This document shows, piece after piece, positions 32,078-40,648 of a stretch of DNA of 50,491 nucleotides. Each line of letters opens with the position of its first letter. Within the stretch, counting starts at the first letter, position 1. The stretch is from Methylobacterium marchantiae (GTDB lineage: Bacteria; Pseudomonadota; Alphaproteobacteria; Rhizobiales; Beijerinckiaceae): contig NZ_BPQT01000038.1 in assembly GCF_022179405.1 (NCBI RefSeq), forward strand, positions 1-50,491. The letters are read 5' to 3'. A model generated the notes under the pieces. The model saw only the letters and a program-made list of their open reading frames with translations. It ran no database searches and was not told the DNA's origin. The position numbers and the translations under genes are program-made.

Positions 32078-34598
32078 TGGACTGCCCCACTCTGGCCCGA
32101 AGCACCGGCTCGTAGCGCCACTCCGCCGTCTGCCAGCGGGAGGGAAGCCAGGAGTCGTTGATGGTGGTGACGGTGGTTTCATCATGGCGGCCGTCCACCA
32201 CAGCCCGGACCACGTCGGAGGAGATGATGGGAGGCCGGCTAACACCCTCGGCCGTGCCCACCTTGATGTGACGGGTCTCGTGCTTTCGGGTGGGCCTTCC
32301 TGCCCCGATATCGACCTCTACCCGGGTGTAGCCGGTGGCAGCGTAGCGGAGGTTGAACTCCCTGATGGTGATGCTGTCAGTTGGCACCACGCCGGCCTCG
32401 GAGCGGAGGTAGAAGGTGCTCTCCGTACGTTCGCTCCTGATGCGCCGCCCGAGGTAGAAGGGGGTGGTGCTCCAATCGCCTTTGACCACGAGACGTCCAG
32501 CAGTGGATCGACGGAGGATCGTAGCCCCCCGGCCTCGCACATAGGCCCCGGTAGTGGTGCGGCTGGAGACCATGAAATCCAGCTCGTCTCCAGCCGGGAT
32601 GGCGTAAGGAGGGCTGATGGAGGTCTCCTCGGCCGCACCATCGTAGGTCACCGTACACTGGGTGTCTGGTACCCGGAGGTCCATGCGGGTACGGTACTCG
32701 GCGCCGGGCTCGTCATCCACCAGGCGGGCACTCAATGGCACCTTCAGGAGCATGGCACCGTCTGGCCTTTGGACCAACATCAGGAGGTCCATGCGGTAGA
32801 CGGAGGCCCAGATGATCTTCTCCACCGGGAAGCGCCAGGTATTCCACGCGGACTGCACCACGGTTCGATCCTGGACCAGGTAGTTGTAGAGGAACAGCCG
32901 GTTGGGTGCTCCATCCGTCCGCACGAAGATGGCTTGCCCGGTATCGCTCGGGGCCAACCGCCGCACACCAGCCGGGATGTACTCGGAGATGTGGGAGGTG
33001 ATGTCGGTATCCCCCGCCGCCTTGCCTTGGGAGAACACGAGGTTACGCACGGTGGCGAACTCGTTGGGCTCGGTGGCGAAGTATAAGGTGGTGCCGACCC
33101 GGGCGAAGTTGGATTGCTCGGCGAACTCATAGGCCGTGCTATCGTCCGCCTCGACGGTATCCTGTTTGAAGGGGTTCTGCCCGGCGCTGATCTTGAACTG
33201 TGCGCCCTGGGCCCAGAGGTAGAGGCTCTCATCCACCTTGGCGTGTCGCCGCAGAAGGGCGATGGTATCGGAGGCAGAGAGGGTAAGGCCTATCGGGGCA
33301 TCGGCTAGGAGCGTCTGGACCGTGTCGGGGAAATGGGAGAAGACGTTGCGGGCCTTCGAGAAATCGACCGTGCTCTCCGTGAGGATGGCGAGCCTGCCCT
33401 TGTGGAAGAACAAGTCCTTGATGGGCTTACCCACGAAGCCCGGGTCCTTGGCGCTATCAACCCCGTCGCCGGCAATGCGGCTGCTCCAGACCTGAGGCCG
33501 GAACACGAAGACCCCCGGGGAGAGATTTACCAAGGCGTGCGGCATGGTGCTGGCATCGAGGAGCACCGGGACGTCAGGGGCAACACGCTCCTGCCAGAAG
33601 CCGGAGGTGGCGGTATTGGAGACGTACTCCACCCAGTAGTCCGCCGCGTTTTCCGACTGCCCCGGTTTGGCTTTGACCTTCAGGAGGAAGCCTTCAAAGC
33701 CGCCCTTGGGCAGCTCGGAGAAGGACCGCACGGTATCCTTGAAACTCACGAGGTAGGTATCACCCACGGAGTCGGAGGTATCCATGGTGAAGTTCTGGCC
33801 GTCGTTCCGCCAGAGCCGCAACAGGTTGCCATTGATGGCCATGGAGAACCCGAGGTCGGTGATATCCGGGTTGGTGCTCCCACCATCGGAGTTATCCTTG
33901 ACCACTACCCCTGTCCCGGCCTCACCCGTGCCGATGGAGCCCACCGCGCCGTTGAGGGTTCCACCAGGCTGCACCCCAGTCATGGCCCGGTAGAAGATGG
34001 ACGCCAGGAAGTTGGTGGCGATGTAAGGGGCGTTGGCCGCCGTCGAGTTGTCGGGGGTCTGGTAGAGCCAACGGTAGGTCACACCCTGCCAGAGGACGGA
34101 GATGGCGTAGGTGCTGCTGTAGGCGCCGGCCTTGAAAAAGATGAGAGCCTCACGCGGCCTAGTGGTGGACCGGGCGGCGGCTAGACCTGGCACGATGGAT
34201 TTGTTGGCGATGAACGTATAATCGTCCACCGTCTGAGCGCAGAAGTTGGACTCTGCTGGCGCGGGAGCCGTGAGGTAACTTCCCACCCCTTCTGTCGTGA
34301 CCGTGGCTGGCTCCCCGGTGGTGAGGTCCAGGACGCCCATACCGCCCCTATCCGGGCCCCGCACGAGGACCAGGTAGTGCTCCTCACGGCCACGGATCAG
34401 CTCGTAAGGAAAACACTCCGAGAGGTCCTGTCCCGGGTAGAACTTGACCAGCTCGGCGCCATTCCGGGCCACCGCGCCGTCCTTGGGTGAGTTGAAGCAA
34501 TCGAACTGGGCCTCGCACTGGCTGTCCCGCCTCTGCTGGGCGGACTGTTGAGAGACCCCCTGGATGAGGTTCGGGACGGGTTTGGAGCTGGCGCCCAC
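32064..34598 (-). CDS. Tail tubular protein B (T7 gp12-like nozzle)
   Basis: The 844-residue protein starts PVPNLIQGVSQQSAQQRRDS, the typical gp12 opening in which a GVSQQ motif follows the first strand. Long beta-propeller-like stretches follow. It forms the distal tube or nozzle of the short tail, to which fibres attach. The start is GTG, coupled to the tail tube A stop as TAGTG. The length is close to T7 gp12 (794). Confidence 0.9.
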   Translation of the reverse strand: MGASSKPVPNLIQGVSQQSAQQRRDSQCEAQFDCFNSPKDGAVARNGAELVKFYPGQDLSECFPYELIRGREEHYLVLVRGPDRGGMGVLDLTTGEPATVTTEGVGSYLTAPAPAESNFCAQTVDDYTFIANKSIVPGLAAARSTTRPREALIFFKAGAYSSTYAISVLWQGVTYRWLYQTPDNSTAANAPYIATNFLASIFYRAMTGVQPGGTLNGAVGSIGTGEAGTGVVVKDNSDGGSTNPDITDLGFSMAINGNLLRLWRNDGQNFTMDTSDSVGDTYLVSFKDTVRSFSELPKGGFEGFLLKVKAKPGQSENAADYWVEYVSNTATSGFWQERVAPDVPVLLDASTMPHALVNLSPGVFVFRPQVWSSRIAGDGVDSAKDPGFVGKPIKDLFFHKGRLAILTESTVDFSKARNVFSHFPDTVQTLLADAPIGLTLSASDTIALLRRHAKVDESLYLWAQGAQFKISAGQNPFKQDTVEADDSTAYEFAEQSNFARVGTTLYFATEPNEFATVRNLVFSQGKAAGDTDITSHISEYIPAGVRRLAPSDTGQAIFVRTDGAPNRLFLYNYLVQDRTVVQSAWNTWRFPVEKIIWASVYRMDLLMLVQRPDGAMLLKVPLSARLVDDEPGAEYRTRMDLRVPDTQCTVTYDGAAEETSISPPYAIPAGDELDFMVSSRTTTGAYVRGRGATILRRSTAGRLVVKGDWSTTPFYLGRRIRSERTESTFYLRSEAGVVPTDSITIREFNLRYAATGYTRVEVDIGAGRPTRKHETRHIKVGTAEGVSRPPIISSDVVRAVVDGRHDETTVTTINDSWLPSRWQTAEWRYEPVLRARVGQSSGQG

Positions 34599-35224
34599 TA
34601 GATGATCCTTCGTTGGCCACGCCTGAAGCTGGCAAAGTGCGGGCTGCTCTCGGGGAGCGTGGCGGAGCGGCTATCGTGGTCGTACTGCTGGAGGGCGGAC
34701 CAGGCGTCGGTCTCCACCTCCTTGGTGAACTTGAAGGTCGCGCTCTCGGGGAGCCTCCCTACGGCGAACTTCCTCCCAGCCAGCGCCATGACGTACCAGC
34801 GGGCGGCCTGGGGGAGCTGCTCGAAGGGGAGCGCCGAGGTGAGGTTGACGTAGATGGGCTTGTCGAAGACGTAGGTGTGGTTTGCCCGGTCGTAGAGCTG
34901 CTGGCCGCGCCAGGTGACGTCCGCCGGGTAGGATCGGGGGTTGACGACGGCCGAGATGGTGTTGGCGGGGAGCTGTATGAGGCTCTGCTCGTCGGGCTCG
35001 ATGAGAAGCTCTTCGTCGGTGTTGAAGTGCCACCCACGGCTCTGCATCTCCACGGAGGTATCGGAGAGCATCGAGAGGGCGGACTGGGCGTCCTCCGTCA
35101 TGTTCTCGTTCGCCAAGCTCATGATCTCCGCCCGGCCGATGGCTTTGAGCATCTGGTTCACGGCTTGGAGGATCGTGGTGGGGATGGTTCGGGTCATCCC
35201 GCTATCGGTGATGCCTGAGGTCAT
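34598..35224 (-). CDS. Tail tubular protein A (T7 gp11-like gatekeeper)
   Basis: The 208-residue protein fits T7 gp11 (196 residues). TILQAVNQMLKAIGRAEIMS is followed by SVEMQSRGWHFNTDEELLI, YDRANHTYVFDKPIYVNL and RWYVMALAGRKFAVGRLPE. It forms the ring between portal and nozzle. A second methionine at residue 10 (MTRTIP) may be the true start. A terminator hairpin lies just upstream, between it and the capsid operon. Confidence 0.9.
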   Translation of the reverse strand: MTSGITDSGMTRTIPTTILQAVNQMLKAIGRAEIMSLANENMTEDAQSALSMLSDTSVEMQSRGWHFNTDEELLIEPDEQSLIQLPANTISAVVNPRSYPADVTWRGQQLYDRANHTYVFDKPIYVNLTSALPFEQLPQAARWYVMALAGRKFAVGRLPESATFKFTKEVETDAWSALQQYDHDSRSATLPESSPHFASFRRGQRRII

Positions 35225-35274
35225 GTGCGTGAGGTCTCCTTACGGATAGGTCGGGCGGTCGGCCCATGCGAAAG

Positions 35275-35304
35275 GAGACCCCCCGGATTGCTCCGGGAGG
35301 CCTC
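35275..35304 (-). terminator. Terminator hairpin after the capsid operon
   Basis: On the minus strand a 13-bp stem (GAGGCCTCCCGGA with TCCGGGGGGTCTC, two G-U pairs) closes a four-base loop and is followed by CCTTTCG. T7 has its main terminator Tphi just after the capsid gene, so the position fits, though the U-tract is short. Confidence 0.65.
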
Positions 35305-35320
35305 GTGGTGGTGCCGTGGG

Positions 35321-35623
35321 TTAGCCCTTGAGGCCGGACTCGATGCGTTCGATCAAGTCCAGGATGCGGTGAAGCTCCTGGTTGATCCTCTCGGCCAGGA
35401 CCCGAAGACAAATCTCAGGTTCCGGCTCACGGTCCTCAGTGCATACGCTGGATATCATGGAGTCGAGGGCGGCCAGTCGCATCCGCGCTGCTGTAGCCAT
35501 CTCCCAGTTGCCCCGGAGCACCGGCAGTACCGGGCCGGGCGGCGGCGGGCACTTGGCGACGTCTGAGGGTGTGGTGGCCTTTCCCGGCGCCCACTCCGGG
35601 TCGGTGGCGTAGATGTTCGCCAT
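35321..35623 (-). CDS. Small phage protein after capsid, unknown
   Basis: The 100-residue product begins MANIYATDPEWAPGKATTP and ends in an amphipathic helix (LRVLAERINQELHRILDLIE). The ATG is coupled to the capsid stop as TGATG. No family was recognised; a small virion or assembly protein is possible. It is the last gene before the terminator. Confidence 0.6.
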   Translation of the reverse strand: MANIYATDPEWAPGKATTPSDVAKCPPPPGPVLPVLRGNWEMATAARMRLAALDSMISSVCTEDREPEPEICLRVLAERINQELHRILDLIERIESGLKG

Positions 35624-36597
35624 CAGACGGTGATGGGGTCGCGGCCGGAGATGGCATCCGTGCGCAGCTCGACGGAGCACTCGTTGCGGAGCGTACCGTG
35701 GCCGTTGAGCATCGAGCCCAGGATCAGGGTGCCGAGGCGGTCATCCTGCGGCTTCATCACCATCTTCAGACCACGGCGGTTGAGCGTGCCGACTGCCATA
35801 CGGGAGCCGATGTGGCCCACGGTGGTCGAGAAGTTGCCACGGTACTTGGTGAGGCCCGTGGTGATGTTGGTGTTCGGGATGTGGTTGGTGCCCTTGGGCT
35901 GGATACCGCCGATCTCGCCGATGGTGCCGGCCGAACGGTTGCCAGAGCCGGTGGAGACCGGGCCTGCCTCGACGCCGGTGTAGCGGGCGAGCAGGAGGAT
36001 TTGCTGGTGCGGGAGCATCGACTTCACGGGATCACCGCTCATGTCGTTGTTCTTCATGTAGAGGCTCGCCGCGAAGTGGGCCTCCTCCAGCTTCGCCGGG
36101 TTGGTCTTCAGGTCCGACGCGAAGTAGTAACCCGGAGCCGGCACGCCAGCCACGTTGATGCTGGTCCCACGCGAGGCCAGGATGTGCATGATGGCGATGC
36201 GCTTGTCCGTCACCGAGCCGAGCGACTGACCGATCTGCTTCGCGTAGGGCTCCATGACATTGTAGTGGAGCATCAGCTCATCGATTTCGGCGAGGAAGAC
36301 GCTATCCACGATGAAGTCGTCCAGGGTGATGGTCACCTCGTCATGGACGATCACGCCACCGAGGATAATCTCGCCGGGGACGTGGGAGACCGCATCACGC
36401 TTGCGGCCAATCACCGGGAAGGTATCGGCCTTGCCCTGGGTGATGTTCTTCTCCCAGCGGAAGTCACCGTAGGACATGATCTCGTCGTAGGACTGGAGGA
36501 CGACGCCACCGAACTCGGTGAGGAAGGTCGTACGGTCGGAGGAGTCGGAAGCGGTCTTGGCGCCGGGACGGGTGCGTGCATCGGTGTAAACACTCAT
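35623..36597 (-). CDS. Major capsid protein (T7 gp10-like)
   Basis: The 324-residue protein has the features of T7-type capsids: FLTEFGGVVLQSYDEIMSYG, then the GDFRWEKNITQGKADTFPVI stretch, LDDFIVDSVFLAEIDELMLH and a final TVELRT-like strand region. It builds the icosahedral shell (HK97 fold). The length is close to T7 gp10A (345). It lies after scaffold and the holin/spanin pair, and before the tail tubes. Confidence 0.9.
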   Translation of the reverse strand: MSVYTDARTRPGAKTASDSSDRTTFLTEFGGVVLQSYDEIMSYGDFRWEKNITQGKADTFPVIGRKRDAVSHVPGEIILGGVIVHDEVTITLDDFIVDSVFLAEIDELMLHYNVMEPYAKQIGQSLGSVTDKRIAIMHILASRGTSINVAGVPAPGYYFASDLKTNPAKLEEAHFAASLYMKNNDMSGDPVKSMLPHQQILLLARYTGVEAGPVSTGSGNRSAGTIGEIGGIQPKGTNHIPNTNITTGLTKYRGNFSTTVGHIGSRMAVGTLNRRGLKMVMKPQDDRLGTLILGSMLNGHGTLRNECSVELRTDAISGRDPITV

Positions 36598-36613
36598 AGG
36601 GGGGCTCTTCTCT

Positions 36614-36862
36614 TTATCGGGGGGTTGAGGCGGGGGCGCAGCCCTCGGCCTTGAAGACGGCGTTGTGTTCCTTCACGGCCACGATGGTCGCGGTGGTATC
36701 CCGCTTGGACCAGGGGATGGGCCGGATGGTCTGGCAGAGGACCTCCTTGTAGGAGGGGGCACTAGGGGCGCTGATACCCGTCGTCGTCCCGCACCCGGTC
36801 AGGCTGAGTGTCGCTAGCAAAGCGAGCCTGCTCCCGAGCTTCGTTCGCCGTGTTGACGACAT
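36614..36862 (-). CDS. Small lipoprotein, o-spanin (Rz1-like) candidate
   Basis: The 82-residue product has a lipoprotein signal (RRTKLGSRLALLATLSLTGC, with the lipobox LTGC) and a short Pro/Ser-rich mature part. It ends with CQTIRPIPWSKRDT and VKEHNAVFKAEGC, a pattern common in outer-membrane lysis lipoproteins. It would help disrupt the outer membrane at lysis. Its first 101 bases overlap the end of the preceding membrane gene in another frame, as Rz1 genes often do. Its place next to the capsid gene is unusual. Confidence 0.7.
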   Translation of the reverse strand: MSSTRRTKLGSRLALLATLSLTGCGTTTGISAPSAPSYKEVLCQTIRPIPWSKRDTTATIVAVKEHNAVFKAEGCAPASTPR

Positions 36863-37058
36863 GGTAGGCCTCCGAGAGGGTGGGTTGGCGGGGCTGAGGC
36901 GCCTTCGGGATGAAGGACGCGAGGGAGCCGATGGCCATCACCACGATGGTCTGGATGGTCGGATCGTTGAGGAACCCGACGTCGATGTTCCAGATGGCCA
37001 GGAGGGCCACCAGGGCGGCCAGGAGGGTGGTGATGAACTGGCGTACGTTGTAGCTCAC
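36762..37058 (-). CDS. Two-span membrane protein, holin candidate
   Basis: A GTG start with GGGGAGG upstream gives a 98-residue protein with two membrane segments (FITTLLAALVALLAIWNI and TIQTIVVMAIGSLASFI) joined by a short loop. A polar tail follows (TANEAREQARFASDTQ). Size and layout suit a class II holin. The overlapping lipoprotein gene downstream supports a lysis role. It lies between scaffold and capsid. Confidence 0.6.
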   Translation of the reverse strand: MSYNVRQFITTLLAALVALLAIWNIDVGFLNDPTIQTIVVMAIGSLASFIPKAPQPRQPTLSEAYHVVNTANEAREQARFASDTQPDRVRDDDGYQRP

Positions 37059-37069
37059 GATGCCTCCCC

Positions 37070-38035
37070 TCAGGCCTGCTTGTAGCCCTTGCGGGCCTTC
37101 CTGCTGACGGCATCCCGTGCCGCCTCGGCTGCTCTGAGCTTCGCCTTGTCGCCGCTCTGCTTCGCCTCCTTGACTGCCTCCAGGGCACCCGACCATGCGG
37201 TGGTGTGCTCGGCGGCGTTGGCGAACTGGTCGCCCGAGGAGCCCCCCGTGGCCGCCCGTGCGGTGCCCGTGACGTCCCGCGAAGGAACGCCCGGACGCCG
37301 GCTCGGAGGCGGACCACGGCGGGTGCTGGTATCGGCGGCCTTGACGGCTCCGCCCTTCTTGGCGCGGGTCATGAGGGCCTCGACGGCATCCTCGAAGGCA
37401 GCGCCGCCCTTGGCCTGGGCCTCGTTGTAGGCGGCACGCTGGGCCGGGGTGTAGCCGCCCTCGACCGCCCACTTGATGGCAGCCTCGTAGTTGGCCTTGC
37501 CGCCCTCGACCTTGGCGAAGAACTGGGTGTCGGCCGCCTCACGGAGTGCCATCTGGCCCCGCTCGATTTCCTTCACCGCCGCTTGGTCGAGGCCCAGGGT
37601 TGCCTTGAGGAACCCATAGGTGCCCTCGTTGAGCTTGCCCTCGCCCTTGGCCAGGTTCGTGAAGAACTCCCCGGAGAGGGCATCGAGATTGACCACGCCC
37701 TCCTTGGTGAAGAACTTCTCGTCGTAGGCCTTCTGGACCTCCTCGTTGGCCGGGTCGTAGTCCGGGAGGTCACCCTCGGCCGGCTCATCGGCGGGGGCGT
37801 CTTCCTCGGGGGCGGGGTCTTCGGGGGTCTCGGCCTTGGCCGCTTTGGGCTCCAGGTCGTCCTCCGGGCCAACGCCGCCACCAATATCGAACTCGGTGAC
37901 CTCGGCGTCGGAGGCGTGCTCCTTGGTGTTCCCCGCGCCATCGGCGGTGGTGAAGGCGGAGGTATCCACCTCGACCGTCATGGCAGAGATACCCGTCTTC
38001 GGGGCGGCGGGGGGTGTCGTCGGGGCGTCGGCCAT
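37070..38035 (-). CDS. Scaffold (capsid assembly) protein (T7 gp9-like)
   Basis: The 321-residue protein is very acidic over its first half (EDDLEPKAAKAETPEDPAPE and similar), then helical with YDEKFFTKEGVVNLDALSGE and FLKATLGLDQAAVKEIERG, and ends in a basic helix (SRKARKGYKQA). This is the usual layout of phage scaffolds, where the basic C-terminus binds the capsid shell. It overlaps nothing downstream and is coupled as TGATG to the portal gene. Confidence 0.85.
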   Translation of the reverse strand: MADAPTTPPAAPKTGISAMTVEVDTSAFTTADGAGNTKEHASDAEVTEFDIGGGVGPEDDLEPKAAKAETPEDPAPEEDAPADEPAEGDLPDYDPANEEVQKAYDEKFFTKEGVVNLDALSGEFFTNLAKGEGKLNEGTYGFLKATLGLDQAAVKEIERGQMALREAADTQFFAKVEGGKANYEAAIKWAVEGGYTPAQRAAYNEAQAKGGAAFEDAVEALMTRAKKGGAVKAADTSTRRGPPPSRRPGVPSRDVTGTARAATGGSSGDQFANAAEHTTAWSGALEAVKEAKQSGDKAKLRAAEAARDAVSRKARKGYKQA

Positions 38036-39732
38036 CAGGCTGGGTTCTCCGGTTCGGTGGGTGGGGGTGCTCCGCCAGCGAGGTTGCCGGCGACTGCGCC
38101 AGCCACGGGGCCAGCGGCTTTCTCAAGGAGGGATTGCTGCAAGGCCTCTTGCTTGGCCTTGGTCTGCTCGGCGCCCTGCTCCTGGTCGGTCTTGACGAGG
38201 CCATCGGGCTTGATGCCCTTGGCGGCGGCGAGGCGGGTTGCGAAGTTGCCGGCCTTGAGGAGCGCAGTGGCGCCTTGAGGTCCGAAGAGTTTGGAGAGGG
38301 TGCCGGCGAACTCTTCCAAGTTGGCGGCTTCACCGGAGCGGCCCATGGCATCGGTGCCAGTGACCACGTTGACCTCGACCACGCCCTTAGGCAGCTTCGG
38401 GAGCTTCTTGTTCTCGACCTCGTGGAGCCGCATGGCCCGCATGATGATGCGGCGCTGGTCGCTCTGGGAGACCTGAGTGTAGAGACCGCCCATGCCCATA
38501 TCGAGTTCACGGCCAGTCCTGGTGACCTCCTCCGCAGTCACCCGCTCCCCGTCACGCCTGGTGGCACTGTCGAGGAGGAAGGCTGCACCCAGTCTTCGGG
38601 CCGCCATGTTGAAGGTGTTCTGGACGAAGTTGAGGTCGGCGGTCTTATCGGAGCGGAAGACGGTAACGTCCTCTGCGGAGCCCGGAAGGATGTCGAGGTT
38701 CTTGGCCTTCTGGACTTGCCTGATACTGGTCCGTGCGCCGGGCTTGACGAAGGTGAGGGCCCACGCTGCTAGGGCGGAGCCGTCATTGAGGGCCGAGGCG
38801 TTGACCTCGACTGAGTACAGGTCGCCCCGGTACTCCTCACAGTATGACCGACCCCAATTCTCCCCGTAGACCGGGATGAGCCATGAGGGCCACATCGGGC
38901 AATCCTCGTAGTCGGCCTCAAACTCGGTGCCTTCTAGGAGGTGGCCTTCGTATTCCTGCCAGTAGAGCCAGTGGCGGTCGTCGTCGTCCTTGTCGTCACC
39001 TTCGACCACCAACATGCAGACGGAGTGTATCTCCACCTCGCGGGTCCACTCGACTTCCTGCTTGAGGAGGTCCGGGGTCTGCCGATAAATGAGGTCTTGG
39101 ATATCCTCCGGGAGGGTGGCCACGCGGACCTTCTCCTGGTGGATGGTGACGTGCGGGTGGCCGGTGCGATCCCGGGAGACGACGTAGGTGTCACTCCGGT
39201 GGAAGGTCGGGGCGTTGAGCCTGAGGTGCTTCCAGAGGGAGTTGCCGGCGACCAGGAGGAGCTTCATGTGCCCCGTGTAGGTCGTCTCCAGGGCGGTGCT
39301 CTGGAAGCGGCGGCGGTGCTCCATCTCCAGCTGGGAGAGGGCGAGGAGGACGTTGGCGTAGAGGTCCGGGTCCTGGTCGATCTTCTCTTGAAGGTTCGCT
39401 AGGACGGGCTCCAGCTTGGCGATGGGCTGCCCCGGGGGGAACGCCATAAACATGAGCTTGGAGGCCAGCGTGTTGACGCACTGGGCGCCGGCCGATTGGT
39501 TGTTGCCGGGAAGGTCGTCCCCGGCCCGGTATCCCTGAGGCGGGAAGACGGAGGGAATGGTGAGTTCGGCCATGCGGCGGCCCATCTCATTGACGGACTC
39601 GCGGTTGGTCGTGAGCGCATCGTAGACGGCCTTCGCCGGCTCGCCGAGGGTGTACTGCCCCCGGCCTTCCATCTCGTCGTCATGCTCCTCGGGACCGGCC
39701 TCTTCGCGGGGCTGGTCGAGGTCTTGGCCCAT
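38035..39732 (-). CDS. Portal (head-tail connector, T7 gp8-like)
   Basis: The 565-residue protein shows typical portal stretches: REEAGPEEHDDEMEGRGQYT at the start, RRMAELTIPSVFPPQGYRAG, TLASKLMFMAFPPGQPIAKL, and later VNASALNDGSALAAWALTF and GERVTAEEVTRTGRELDMGM. The twelve-subunit ring would be the channel for packaging and exit of DNA. The ATG at 39730-39732 was chosen because it overlaps the upstream stop as TAATG and begins the family fold. The length is near T7 gp8 (536). Confidence 0.93.
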   Translation of the reverse strand: MGQDLDQPREEAGPEEHDDEMEGRGQYTLGEPAKAVYDALTTNRESVNEMGRRMAELTIPSVFPPQGYRAGDDLPGNNQSAGAQCVNTLASKLMFMAFPPGQPIAKLEPVLANLQEKIDQDPDLYANVLLALSQLEMEHRRRFQSTALETTYTGHMKLLLVAGNSLWKHLRLNAPTFHRSDTYVVSRDRTGHPHVTIHQEKVRVATLPEDIQDLIYRQTPDLLKQEVEWTREVEIHSVCMLVVEGDDKDDDDRHWLYWQEYEGHLLEGTEFEADYEDCPMWPSWLIPVYGENWGRSYCEEYRGDLYSVEVNASALNDGSALAAWALTFVKPGARTSIRQVQKAKNLDILPGSAEDVTVFRSDKTADLNFVQNTFNMAARRLGAAFLLDSATRRDGERVTAEEVTRTGRELDMGMGGLYTQVSQSDQRRIIMRAMRLHEVENKKLPKLPKGVVEVNVVTGTDAMGRSGEAANLEEFAGTLSKLFGPQGATALLKAGNFATRLAAAKGIKPDGLVKTDQEQGAEQTKAKQEALQQSLLEKAAGPVAGAVAGNLAGGAPPPTEPENPA

Positions 39733-39899
39733 TATTCCCCCAAGGCGTCCATGAATACTTCGGAGATTATGGAGCACACCGCAAGGATACCCGCGACGAC
39801 GGTACCCCACGCAACTACGGGGCTAGGCACACCGGCAATTAAGACTGAGCCCAAGACCGCCAGAGTCACAGCATGTATAAGAACTTTGAGGCTGCGCAT
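39732..39899 (-). CDS. Small two-span membrane protein upstream of portal
   Basis: The 55-residue product has two hydrophobic segments (VLIHAVTLAVLGSVLIAGV and VVAWGTVVAGILAVCSIIS) with a basic start and an acidic end. It is coupled to the portal gene as TAATG. It could be another holin-like protein or a small virion membrane protein. Nothing decides between them. Confidence 0.6.
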   Translation of the reverse strand: MRSLKVLIHAVTLAVLGSVLIAGVPSPVVAWGTVVAGILAVCSIISEVFMDALGE

Positions 39900-39903
39900 C
39901 AGG

Positions 39904-40116
39904 TCACATCCTCAGGCCGCTACCGCCCGCTGCAGCGCCACCCGAGGTAGCCGAGCGGTCCACCCTCAGGCTCGGGGTGGTGGTACCGTAGTTGGCCTTG
40001 TCTTCCGTACGGCGCACTGCGGACGGGTCGGTCTCTTCCGCCAAGGGGGCGGGAGGGGGAGGTGCAGGGGCCGGAGCCGCTACGGGCGTATCATCGCCGC
40101 CGCCACCAAAACACAT
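39904..40116 (-). CDS. Small virion protein of the gp6.7/gp7.3 type, copy 2
   Basis: The 70-residue product starts MCFGGGGDDTP, has a Pro/Ala-rich middle and ends SLRVDRSATSGG with a final GGSGLRM. The MCF start recalls T7 gp6.7 and the end recalls the T7 gp7.3 tail (SLSVARSSGGGINI). Those small proteins are ejected early with gp14. The neighbouring upstream gene has the same length and the same MCFGGG start. The position before portal agrees with T7. Confidence 0.65.
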   Translation of the reverse strand: MCFGGGGDDTPVAAPAPAPPPPAPLAEETDPSAVRRTEDKANYGTTTPSLRVDRSATSGGAAAGGSGLRM

Positions 40117-40118
40117 GG

Positions 40119-40331
40119 TCACATTCCTTTGACTGAGAGGCCGGCGCCGCCCCTGGGCGTGGACGTGAAGTCCGCCTGGGTGGGCCGGTCGGAGAGCCCC
40201 GTAGCGGCGGGCCCGATGGAGGGCGCAGTGACGCGCTCCTCAATGACCGCCTTGGCGCCGGCCTCGGGTGTCGCCGCGTAGGCGGGGGTGTTGACGTTGT
40301 TGGTGCTCTTGGAGCCGCCGCCGAAGCACAT
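40119..40331 (-). CDS. Small virion protein of the gp6.7/gp7.3 type, copy 1
   Basis: The 70-residue product starts MCFGGGSKSTNN and ends RGGAGLSVKGM. It is a likely paralogue of the next gene, with the same length and the same N-terminal six residues, but the middle parts have diverged. It may be a minor head or ejected protein. Confidence 0.65.
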   Translation of the reverse strand: MCFGGGSKSTNNVNTPAYAATPEAGAKAVIEERVTAPSIGPAATGLSDRPTQADFTSTPRGGAGLSVKGM

Positions 40332-40333
40332 GG

Positions 40334-40648
40334 CTAGAAGGCCACGGCAAAAGCGGGGTGGGCGGCTGGGGAGTATTCCCCGAGGACCTCCCCTTCCGGG
40401 TCGAGCTGGATGGCAGAGGCCTTCTGCTCCTCGAAGATTTCCCGGAGGTCCTCCGTGAGGCGGGCGTAGCCTGAATAGATGAGGTGGGCTTCCAGGCTCT
40501 CCGCGCTGGGGCTGTAGCAGACGGGCGGGTAGAGTCGCTCCATGTGAAGCACGAGGTCTTCGGACACCTCGGGCCACCCGCCGCCCCCGAAGGGCACCGA
40601 GGTGGGAGACGAGGAGACGGCGTGATTATGCGGCCTTGGTGGCGCCAT
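40334..40648 (-). CDS. Small phage protein, unknown
   Basis: The 104-residue product begins MAPPRPHNHAVSSSP and has a helical centre (LYPPVCYSPSAESLEAHLIY, then LTEDLREIFEEQKASAI). No family was recognised. The ATG lies inside the end of the DUF3310 gene (23-base overlap), so translation is likely coupled. It belongs to the cluster between nucleotide metabolism and head genes. Confidence 0.55.
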   Translation of the reverse strand: MAPPRPHNHAVSSSPTSVPFGGGGWPEVSEDLVLHMERLYPPVCYSPSAESLEAHLIYSGYARLTEDLREIFEEQKASAIQLDPEGEVLGEYSPAAHPAFAVAF

